Origin: Oscillospiraceae bacterium
GTDB taxonomy: Bacteria > Bacillota_A > Clostridia > Oscillospirales > Oscillospiraceae
Assembly (NCBI GenBank): GCA_017550765.1
Contig: JAFZOC010000323.1
Location: 1 to 10,048 of the forward strand
DNA length: 10,048 nt
Reading direction: 5' to 3'
Shown here: one piece after another, positions 1 through 9,800 of the stretch
Numbering within the stretch: the stretch's first letter is position 1
How the letters are laid out: each line of letters starts with the position of its first letter
The notes under the pieces: generated by a model
Told to the model about the DNA's origin: nothing
What the model saw: only the letters and a program-made list of their open reading frames with translations
Databases searched by the model: none
Translations under genes and position numbers: made by a program

Positions 1-581
1 AAGACGCAGGGCAGGGTAGGGGCCCCGCGCAGCAGCAGCGGGAAGAGCACATACAGCAGGCACAGCACCGTCAGCGCCAGAGCCAGGAGCGAGCGGGCTC
101 CCGTCCCGCGGCCCACCAGCAGGGTCGCCAGGAAGAAGAGGCCCACCACGACCGCAAGGCCCACGAGCCTGTCATATTCGAAGACGGTGGCGGTGTGACG
201 GCCGTCGCGGTAGGTGTTCACGCTCAGGACCACGCCGTCGCCCTCGCGGACGGGGACATTGTCCAGGGGGCCGATGAAATTGTAGACCAGCATCTGCTCG
301 CCCGCGTACTGTCCGGTCTTCACATCCACCAGCATCATCTGTTCCCCGCGCCAGCCTCCGTCGGAATCCGGGTCGGAGAAGCTGCTGTCGGTGAGGATGG
401 AGACCACGGTGCCGCGTTCGTATTCTACGTAGTCGCCCTTGGGCTTCGCGGCGGGATCGTCCGAGCGCAGCCAGAGCCGCACCAGGATGAAGAGCAGCGC
501 CGCGGTGGCAAGCACCGCGAAGGACCAGATATGGTCCCGGGGCCGGAAGGAGCGGGCGGCAGGAGACTTCTGTCGTGTCAT
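1..581 (-). CDS. YibE/F-like membrane protein, 5' part only (3' end beyond the left edge)
   Basis: This is the N-terminal 193 residues of an integral membrane protein; the gene runs off the window. Translation from the ATG at 581 starts MTRQKSPAARSF. It shows one membrane segment at about residues 18-38, an extracytoplasmic stretch of about 100 residues (including YVEYERGTVVSI and LVYNFIGPLDNVPVREGD), a second segment at about 138-156, the short basic turn GRGTGARS, and a third segment at about 163-184 followed by RGAP. A single N-terminal anchor, a small beta-rich domain, then a helix pair joined by a G-R/K-G turn is the layout of YibE/F family proteins, whose function is not established. 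The start is supported by a GAGG eight bases upstream of the ATG and by a good promoter 69 bases upstream. It is divergent from the large secreted protein gene, so shared function is only a guess. Another frame is also open on this strand across 172-666, but it is Arg/Pro/His-rich and lacks these membrane segments. Confidence 0.8.
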   Translation of the reverse strand, partial: MTRQKSPAARSFRPRDHIWSFAVLATAALLFILVRLWLRSDDPAAKPKGDYVEYERGTVVSILTDSSFSDPDSDGGWRGEQMMLVDVKTGQYAGEQMLVYNFIGPLDNVPVREGDGVVLSVNTYRDGRHTATVFEYDRLVGLAVVVGLFFLATLLVGRGTGARSLLALALTVLCLLYVLFPLLLRGAPTLPCV

Positions 582-656
582 ATGCAGGACCTCGATGTGG
601 ATGGGACTGGATGGAAGGACTGTGGCCGGGACGGCCCTTTCGCATCCTGTGATCCA

Positions 657-685
657 AGGATAGCAAGATCCGGGGGAAGTGTCAA
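657..685 (-). promoter_or_regulatory. Sigma-A-type promoter of the YibE/F-like gene
   Basis: On the - strand there is a perfect -35 TTGACA (plus-strand 680-685), a 17-base spacer, and a -10 TATCCT (657-662). A TG one base upstream of the -10 makes it an extended -10. The predicted start of transcription is near 650, giving a leader of about 69 bases before the ATG at 581. This is the best promoter match in the intergenic region. Confidence 0.7.
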
Positions 686-758
686 GAAAGCGTATTTTGT
701 TAAGACCTACAAAAACGACCACAGAATATAGTCGGATCTCCTATAGGTTTTTTGTAAA

Positions 759-784
759 AAAGTGCTTTCCCTCAGAAAGTGCTT
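759..784. repeat. Direct repeat AAAGTGCTT at the rightward promoter
   Basis: Two identical 9-base copies of AAAGTGCTT lie at 759-767 and 776-784, with starts 17 bases apart. The first overlaps the place where a -35 element would sit and the second ends five bases before the -10. The arrangement could be a binding site for an activator or repressor of the giant gene, or chance similarity in an AT-rich stretch. Confidence 0.3.
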
Positions 785-794
785 GTGCTATACT
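766..794 (+). promoter_or_regulatory. Probable extended -10 promoter of the giant secreted protein gene
   Basis: TGC followed by TATACT (786-794) forms a strong extended -10. The hexamer 17 bases upstream is TTTCCC (766-771), a poor -35, so the promoter depends on the extended -10 and possibly on an activator. Transcription should start near 801, giving a leader of about 52 bases. The AT-rich region just upstream (748-761: a T run, GT, an A run) could serve as an UP-like element. Confidence 0.55.
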
Positions 795-807
795 TACTCT
801 GTACATT

Positions 808-828
808 TGTGTGCGTCGGACGCACACA
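808..828 (+). promoter_or_regulatory. Perfect inverted repeat / stem-loop in the 5' leader of the giant gene
   Basis: TGTGTGCGTC (808-817) and GACGCACACA (819-828) are exact reverse complements around a single central G. As RNA this folds into a nine-pair stem with a CGG loop. It starts about eight bases into the predicted transcript and ends eight bases before the Shine-Dalgarno. As DNA it has the symmetry of a dimeric repressor operator just downstream of the transcription start. It is not followed by a T run, so it does not look like a terminator. Confidence 0.6.
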
Positions 829-836
829 GAATATGC

Positions 837-845
837 AGAAGGAGG
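837..845 (+). promoter_or_regulatory. Shine-Dalgarno that fixes the start of the giant gene
   Basis: AGAAGGAGG lies seven bases before the ATG at 853, a near-ideal Gram-positive ribosome binding site. It decides in favour of 853 over the in-frame ATG at 679. That upstream ATG would place the promoter, the leader hairpin and this site inside the coding sequence, and would bury the signal peptide 58 residues into the protein. Confidence 0.9.
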
Positions 846-852
846 ATACCCA

Positions 853-3800
853 ATGAAGAAGAGGAGGATAAGCAGGATCCTCTCGATCGTCCTGCTGGTC
901 GCCATGGTGCTCTCGCTCATGCCGACCACGATGGCTTTCGCAGAGGAGACTACGACGTGGACGCTGACGTCGCTGGACCAGATCACGGCCGACGACACGA
1001 TCGCGATCACGATGGACCTCAACAGCAACGGGACGACCTATGTGTTGCCGACAGCGTCGGCGACCAATGCCGGCCCGAAGGCTGAGGAAGTTTCTCCGGA
1101 CGGATCCACCCTCACGCTGGGGAGCGCAGCCGACTACGGCTGGACGGTCACCCCGCTGGGGGATGGGACCTATACCATCGTTGGTCCCAACGGCGGTCTG
1201 CGCGTGACCAACAGCAATAACGGCGTTCGCGTGAGCGGCGACTCTGCTGTCTGGTCCTTCGAGCAGGCGCACTTCAAGGCCAGCGACGGGACCCAGGACC
1301 GTTTCCTGGGCGCCACTACTGTGGGGCAGAACGGGCCCGACTGGCGCTGCTACAAGACGGTCAACGACAACATCGCAGGCACCACCAACATCTGGGTCCT
1401 GGATGAAGAGGGCGGCGGGACGATCACGCCTGTGGATCCCACCGATCCCCCCGAGCCCACGGATCCCCCTGAGCCGACCGAGCCTCCCGCGGTGACCACC
1501 ACGCCCATCGAGGACGTGCTGGCGGCGGAGAGCGGCGAGTTCACCGTCAAGGGCGTGGTGACCCTGGTGGACGGCAAGAACATCTACGTGCAGGACGCCA
1601 CGGGCGGCATCTGCCTGTTCTTCTCTGCGGCTCCCACGGATATCGCCCTGGGCGATACGCTGATCGGCAGCGGCACCCGCGCTGTCTACAAGGGCCTGCC
1701 GGAACTGAGCGGCGCGACCTATGAGAAGTCCGAGGGCCTGGAGCTGGTCCCGAAGACCACCACCCTCGATGCCATCACCAGTGCGGACATCTGCACCTAC
1801 GTGCACATCGAGAAGCTGACGGTCACCTCCGTGGACGGCAACAACACCTATGTGAAGGACGACAACGACAACAGTTTCCTCCTTTACAAAGCGGTCGCGG
1901 ATCCCGCCCTGGCGGTGGACGACGTGATCAACTTCACCGGCGCGGTGGGCATCTACAACAGCACCCTGCAGCTGCGCAACACCAAGGCGGAGGAGATCGA
2001 GCCCTGGACCGCTACCGAGCCGGAAGTGGATCCGGGCCTTGTGATCCTGTTCACGAACGACGTGCACTGCGGGATCAAGGACGGCTGGGGCTACGCGGGC
2101 CTGGCCGACCTGAAGAAGAGCCTGGAGGCGGAGGGCAACACGGTCCTCCTGGTGGATGCGGGCGACCACGTGCAGGGCGGCCCGATCGGGACCCTGAGCG
2201 AGGGCAGCTACATCATCGACATCATGAACTACGTGGGCTACGACCTGGCGATCCCGGGCAACCACGAGTTCGACTACACGATGCCGAAGTTCTTTGAGAA
2301 CAGGGAGAATGCGAGCTTCCCGTATGTCTCGGCGAACTTCATGAACTATTCGAACGGCGAGCCGACGACGCCGGTGCTGGACGCGTACAAGATCTTTGAG
2401 GCGGACGGCAAGAAGGTGGCCTTCGTGGGCCTGAGCACGCCGGAGACGATCACGAAGTCGACGCCGACCTACTTCCAGGACGGCGAGGGGAACTACATCT
2501 ACGGCTTCTGCCAGGACAGCACCGGCGCGGGCGTGGTGAACGCGGCGCAGGCTGCGATCGACGCGGCGAGGGCCGATGGCGCTGAGTATGTGATCGTGGT
2601 GGGCCACATGGGCATCGACGAGCAGTCTGCCCCGTGGCGTGCGACGGACATCATCCCGCAGCTGAGCGGCGTGGACGCGTTCATCGACGGCCACAGCCAC
2701 AGCGTGATCGACACGCAGATCCTGGGCGCTGACAACAAGGTCGTGCTGCACGGCCAGACGGGAACGAAACTTGCGAACATCGGCAAGCTGAGCTTCCTGG
2801 AGGACGGCAGCCTGAAGATGGAGATCCTGCCGGCGTCTGAGAAGGTGCAGGACGACGCGGATACCGCGACGTACATCGCCCAGATCGAGGCGCAGTACGA
2901 GGACCTGCTGAACGAGGTCGTGGCCTACACCGCGTATGACCTGGTCATGAAGGTGGACGGGGTGCAGGTGGTCCGGATGGGCGAGACCAACCTGGGCGAC
3001 CTGTGCGCGGACGCGTATCTGAACGTTCTGGACGCGGACATCGCGTTCGTGAACGGCGGCGGAGTGCGCGCGAACATCCCGGCGGGCGACATCACCTTCG
3101 GGCAGATCCTGAGCGTGCATCCGTTCGGGAACGCGGCCTGCCTGGTGGAGGTCACGGGCCAGCAGATCCTGGACGCTCTGGAGCACGGGTCCCGGAACTG
3201 CCCGACGGCCAGCGGCGGCTTCCCGCAGGTGGCGGGCCTGAAGTATGAGATCCACACCTCGCTGGAGCCGAACGTGACGCTGGACGACAGCGGGATGTGG
3301 GCCGGCACGGCGGGCAAGCCCTACCGTGTGCAGAACGTGCAGGTCCTGAACAAGGAGACGGGCGAGTATGAGCCTCTGGATCTGACGAAGACCTACCGGC
3401 TGGCCTCTCACAACTACATGCTGAAGAACCAGGGCGACGGCTACGCCATGTTCGGCACGAAGAACGTGACGGTGATCCTGGACGAAGTGATGCTGGACAA
3501 CAAGGTCCTGATCAACTACATCCAGAGCCTGCCGGGCGACGGGACGCATGAGCATGTGGTCGGCGAGGCGTACGCCGATCCCAACGGCCAGGGCCGTATC
3601 ACCATCGTTCCCGAGGAGCCTGAGGTCGAGGTGACCGAGCTGGTCAAGTTCGACACGGCCCCCGAGAACGGCGACCAGATCGTCATCTTCTATCCCGCCG
3701 GCAGCGAGGTCATGACCTCCACCGCCAGCGGCAAGAAGCTGGCCGGCACAGCTGCTACGCCCGAGGACGGCAAAATCGCCCTCACCGAGGAGATGGCGTT

Positions 3801-6800
3801 GCTCACCGTCAGCGTGACCGACGGTGTGTACACCTTCGCCGACCAGGAGGGCAAGTTCCTGACCGCCGCCCCCACCGGCAACGGCCTGAGCTTTGCCGAC
3901 GCCGAGTCCGACTACTCCAAGTGGACGCTGCAGCAGCAGGCCGACGGCACCTGGTACGTGCTGAACGTCAACGCCAAGTACAACGACAAGGTACAGGCCC
4001 TTGAGTACTACAGCGGTTTCACCACCTTCAGCGTGAAGGACGACAATGCTGCCTACAAGTTTGAATTCTACGGCATCGTTGACACCACCAATTTGCCCAA
4101 ACTGAGCGACGCTCCTGTGGACGGAGCCCAGATCGTGATCTTCTACCCCGCCGGCAGCGAGGCTATGACCACCACCGCCAGCGGCAAGAAGCTGGCCGGC
4201 GAGGCGGCCACGCCCGAGAACGATATCCTGGTCCGCACCGAGACCATGGCGTTCCTGACCGTCAGCGTGACCGATGGGGTCTACACCTTCACCGATCAGG
4301 AAGGCAAGTACCTCACCGCCGCCCCCACCGGCAACGGCCTGAGCTTTGCCGATGAGGCTTCAGACTACTCCACCTGGACGCTGCAGCGGCAGGACGACGG
4401 CACCTGGTATGTGCTGAGCGTCAATGCCAAGTACAATGACAAGGTCCAGGCTCTGGAGTACTACAGCGGTTTCACCACCTTCAGCGTGAAGGACAACAAC
4501 GCCGCCTACAAGTTCGACTTCTACGGCATCAGCAGAGGCGGCTCTTCCGAGGAGCCTCCTGAGCCCGGCGACGACAGCATCAAGGTCGGCACCCTGGTCA
4601 CCGATCTGAGCCAGCTGACCGACGGCGCCACTGTGCTGATCTACAGCCCCACCCACAAGACCGCGGCCAGCTCCGTGCCCAACGGCGACTGGTACATCAA
4701 GGCCATCGGTCCCGTGACCGACAGCTTCACCGCGCCTCTGGTGTGGACCGTCACCGTCAACGAGGACGGCACCTACAAGTTCTCCAACGGCGAGAACGTG
4801 CTCTCCGCCTGGATCAGCGACACCTACGTGGAGCTGACGGTGAACGCGAACTACAACGCGGAGACCGTCTCCACCTGGAACATCGCCCAGTGCAACGCGG
4901 CCACCCACACCTGGTACGTCTCCAGCAGCAGCCTGACCCTGGACGGAAAGAACTGCTACGTGGAGGCCTTCCTGAAGAACGGCACCGAGGTCTTCTCCGG
5001 CTATGCCACCAATTCTCCCAGCGAGGCCAACTACGGTCTGCAGTTCTACCTCGTGGATCCCAACGACGCCTCTGAAGAGACGGACGACGGCACCTGGGAC
5101 AAGGTCCTGAACAAGGGCAGCCAGTATGTCGTCTACAATGCCAGCGCCGAGGGCGTGCTGGGCATCCCCAACGACATGGGCAACGGCCTGACCAATGTGC
5201 CCGCCACCATCGAGGGCGGCAAGGCCGTCGTGACCAACGGCGCCCTGGTCTTCACCGTGGCGGACAACCCGGGCCGTTACTACGTGCTCGAGGTCGGCGG
5301 CAAGTACCTGGCCACCAACAACAAGGAGGAGCTCTTCTTCCAGGATACGGTGGACGAGTACACCAAGTGGTATCTGACCAAGAACGGCTCCGGCTACATC
5401 CTCTACAATAAGACCGCCAACTACAACGGCAACCCCGTCTGCATCGAGTTCTTCTCCGGCAGCTTCTCCGGCTGGACCTTCAAGTCCACCGATGCGGACA
5501 TCTTCCGCTTCAACTTCTATCCCGTGGCCGACGGCACGGAGATCCGTGACGGCGTGGCGCAGGTCCCGAACGTCCGCTTCGCCTGCGAGGACTCCCGCTT
5601 CATCGAGCAGGATTACGAAGTCAAGTTCACGCTGGACGACCTGGCCGCCGAGATCCGCAGCATCGACATCACCTACACCGTGGGCGATGTGACCAACGTC
5701 GTCACCGACTACACCGTGGACGGCAAGACCTATTCCTTCACCATCCCCGCTTCCGAGCTGGATGCACAGGGCGTGGTCGAGAACTTCAAGCTGACCGTCC
5801 AGGTCACCAACAGCTACAACATCGCCTACCAGGGCATCAAGACCGTCACGGTCGTGGATGAGCCCATCATCGTCAAGCTGACGCCTTCCGCCAACGCCCA
5901 GACCCTGGACGACAAGCGGCCCGTCATCTCCGCTGAGATCGGCAACGTGGGCGAGAACGCCGTCTTCACCATGACCCTCAACGGCGAGACCGTGGAGGCC
6001 GTCTTCGAGGAGGGCCTGCTGAAGTACGAGCCTGCTGAGGACATGGCCGACGGCCGCTACACCGTCACTGTGACCGTGACCCGCACGGACGGCAAGACCG
6101 CCGAGAAGACCTGGAGCTTCTATGTGGGCAAGGCCCAGTTCCAGCTCTACTTCGGCCAGCTGCACTCTCACACCACCTACTCCGACGGCTCCGGCTCTCT
6201 GGAGGCCGCGCTGGACTACATCGCCGCGATCCCCGAGAGCGGCAACATCCAGTTCGTCGCCTTCACAGACCACTCCAACTACTTCGACTCCACCTCCGCA
6301 GCCAACCCCGAGGCCGGTCTCTATGACGTGAGCCAGATGACCGCGGCCAGCCAGGAGACCTGGACGAGCTACCGCAACGCTGTGGCCGCCTTCAACGCCA
6401 GCCACTCCGATCTCATCGCCATCGCCGGCTTTGAGATGACCTGGTCCGGCGGCCCCGGCCACATCAACACCTTCAACAGCCCCGGCATCGTCTCCCGCAA
6501 CAACGCGACGCTGAACAACAAGACCAACGACGCCGGCATGAAGGCCTACTACGCGCTGCTGGACAACGAGGCTCTGGTGGACACCCTGAGCCAGTTCAAC
6601 CACCCGGGCAAGACCTTCGGCAACTTCACCGACTTCTCCTACTGGGACGCTGTCACCGACAGCCGCATCTACCTGGTCGAGGTCGGCAACGGCGAGGGCC
6701 AGATCGGCGCCGGCGGCTACTATCCGAGCTATGAGCAGTACATCATGGCCCTGGACAAGGGCTGGCACGTCGCCCCCACCAACAACCAGGACAACCATAA

Positions 6801-9800
6801 AGGCCGCTGGGGCAACGCCAACGACGCCCGCGACGTCATCTACACCGACGACTTCTCCGAGCAGGGCATCTACGACGCCATCCGCCAGTACCGCGTGTAC
6901 GCGACCGAAGACAAGGATCTGGAGATCCAGTACACCGTCAACGGCGAGCCGCTCGGCACGATCTTCAGCGAAGTGCCCGAGGCCCTGGAGTTCTCCGTGT
7001 CCGTGTACGATCCCGACAACAGCGACTCCATCACCAAGGTGGAGCTGGTGGCCAACTCCGGCGCCGTGGCCTACACCTGGTCCGATCCCACTGAGATCGC
7101 CACCGGCCTGCTGACCACGACCCTGGCGCCCACCTACAGCTACTACTTCGTCCGCGTCACCCAGGCTGACGGCGACCTGGCTGTCACCGCTCCCGTGTGG
7201 GTGGGCGAGAGCCTGAAGCTCGGCATCTCCGCCGTGGAATGCGGCACCTCCACGCCCGTCACCGGCGAGGAGTTCACCCTGACCACCACCTTCTTCAACA
7301 GCGAGAGCAAGGCTGCCACCATCAAGTCGGTCGTCTACACCTGCAACGGCAGTGAAGTCATCGGCACCGACACCACCGGCGGCACCATCCCCGCCAGCTC
7401 CACTTCCGCTGTGGAGTTCAAGTACACCCCGACCAAGGCGAAGATCATGACCATCACCGTGACGGCCGTGATCGAGCTGGACGGCGTGGAGTACACCTTC
7501 TCCAAGGATATCGAGCTGCAGGTCAAGGACGCTGACGCTCTGGTCTACATCGGTATCGACGCCTCCCACTACAACGAGTACGTCGCCGGCAACTACAAGG
7601 ACAGCATGGGCAACTTCGGCGCTCTGGCCGCAGGCTTCGGCGTGCGCACCGTGGAGCTGAAGACCTCTGAGGAACTGATCGCCGCCTGCTCCAACGAGAA
7701 GTACGTGGCCATCATCTTCACGGCTCCTTCCCGCCGCCTTGCCGCTGCCCAGTCCGACCCGAGGACCTACTCCGCGGATGAGCTCGCCGCCATCGCCGCC
7801 TTCAACGCCAACGGCGGTCAGGTGATCGTCAGCGGCTGGGGCGACAACTACGAGAACTTCAGCCTGCCCGAGGGCACCAAACACATGGCGGAGACCCAGA
7901 ACGAGCTGCTGGCCGCCCTCGGCTCCAGCATCCGCTTGGGCGACGATGAGGTCATGGACGACGAACTCAACGGCGGCCAGGCCCAGCGCCTGTACTTCGA
8001 CGCCTTCAACTTCGACAGCTACCTGATGGAGGGCGTCATCGTCGATCCCGAACATCCCAACGACCGCGAGTACAGCGAGGTCTACTCCAACTACGGCGGC
8101 TGCTCCGTCTTCTTCGAAGGTGCGGGCGTGCCCGAGACCGTGACGCCCATCGTCTACGGCCACAGCACCACCTACACCAAGGACTGCGACGGTGACGGCA
8201 AGAACGATCTGGTCTACCCGTACAGCGACGGTGAGCGCGTCCTGGTCATGGCCAGCGAGCAGCTGGAGGGCAAGGGCCTGATCATCGTGGCCGGCGCGGC
8301 CTTCATGTCCAACTTCGAGGTCCAGGCTGCTGTGTCCAGCGGCTCCACCGATGCGGACAACCAGAAGAACTACGCCAACTACAAGATCTGCGAGAACCTG
8401 GTCAAGGGCTTCAACGAGGTCAAGATCACCGACATCGCCGAGGTCCAGGCCCAGACCGAGATCGGCCTGGTGTACACCATCGAGGGCGTCGTCACCTCCA
8501 ACGCCTCCGGCTATGACAAGGACACCGCCTTCTTCGACTGCATCTACGTGCAGGATGCCACTGCCGGCATCTGCTGCTTCCCCGTCTCCGGCAACTTCAA
8601 GATCGGCGATGTGGTCCGGATCACCGGCTACACCGACTTCTACCAGGCTGAGATGGAGCTGCAGGTCATGAGCATCGAGAAGATCGGCGAGACCGACCCC
8701 GTGGAGCCCACCGTGGCGACGGCGGCCCAGATCAACGATCTGAGCCTGCTGGGCACGCTGGTCACCCTGAACGGCACCGTGGAGAGCTTCGAGTACGAGA
8801 ACGGCCTGATCCAGACCATCATGGTGAAGGACGCCAACGGCGATGTGGCCCGCGTGTTCATCGACGGCTACATCACCACCGCCGAGGACGTGAAGGATCT
8901 GACCGTCGGCTGCCAGATCTCCGCCACCGGTCTCAGCTCCTATGACGACACCTGGAAGGACACCGCGTTCTTCCCGCGCATCCGCGTCCGCGACCGCGCC
9001 GACATCATCTGCACGGCTGCTGCTGAAGTGGATGCCGCGATCGTCGCCGGCAAGAGCCTGAGCCTGAAGGGCAAGATCGCCATCAACTTCTACCTGGAGC
9101 TGCCGGAGGAGATCCTGGCTGACGAGGGCGCCTATGTCCTGATCGGCGAGGAGAAGACCCCGGTATCCCAGGCCAAGACCGAGACCCTGAACGGCAAGAC
9201 CGTCTACGGCTTCACCACCTTCGTGAAGTTCGCGCAGCTTACCGAGGAGCGCGTCCTGCGTCTCTACGACGGCGAGGATGCTCTCGTCAAGCTGTTGGAC
9301 GTCAACGGCACGGACATCACCGAGACCGGCTGTGTCTACAGAGCCCAGGATTACATCGAGTACGTCCGCCAGAACAGCGACGACGAGGCGCTCGTTGACC
9401 TGGTCAACGCGCTGTCCGATGTGGGCAGCCTGTCGCAGCTCTACTTCGACTACAACGCGGATGCCCGCGTTGAGGTCGTCGGCGATCTCGACGGCGTGAG
9501 CGCAGATATGTTCAGCGCCTATGCGCTGTCCAAGGACGTCAAGGACGGCACCGGTCTGAGCTACTACGGCTCCAGCCTCCTGCTGAAGGAAGACACCGTG
9601 ATCCGCCACTACTTCCAGGTGAAGGGCACCGAGATCAGCCAGTTCACCTTCAAGGTGGATGGCAAGGTGGTCAAGCCTGTCAAGAAGGGCAACTACTACT
9701 ACATCGAGATCGGCAACGTCGTCGCCAAGGATCTGGACAGGAACTTCCATGTGGAAGTCACCAGCAAGACCGGCGGCGTGGTCGCGACGATCGACTACTG

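Noticed and set aside
172..666. Alternative - strand frame with an ATG at 666
   Set aside because: It is Arg/Pro/His-rich and low in structure. The overlapping frame from 581 gives three membrane segments and YibE/F-like features, and runs on past the window edge.
680..702. PhoP-box-like TTAACA and TTGACA on the - strand
   Set aside because: The two hexamers start 18 bases apart, not at the 11-base period (or multiples) expected for Bacillus PhoP direct repeats, and TTGACA is already explained as the -35 element.
679..852. Upstream in-frame ATG adding 58 residues to the giant protein
   Set aside because: It would place the promoter, leader hairpin and ideal Shine-Dalgarno within the coding region and leave the signal peptide internal.
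772..3555. Long - strand open frame of 927 codons opposite the N-terminal half
   Set aside because: Same antisense effect. It is rich in R, V, H, Q and L without domain structure, and the + strand shows a complete 5'-nucleotidase here.
3640..4545. Tandem repeat considered as a mobile element or CRISPR
   Set aside because: The 453-base units are coding, in frame and each encodes a whole beta-rich module. There are no terminal inverted repeats, transposase or short spaced repeats.
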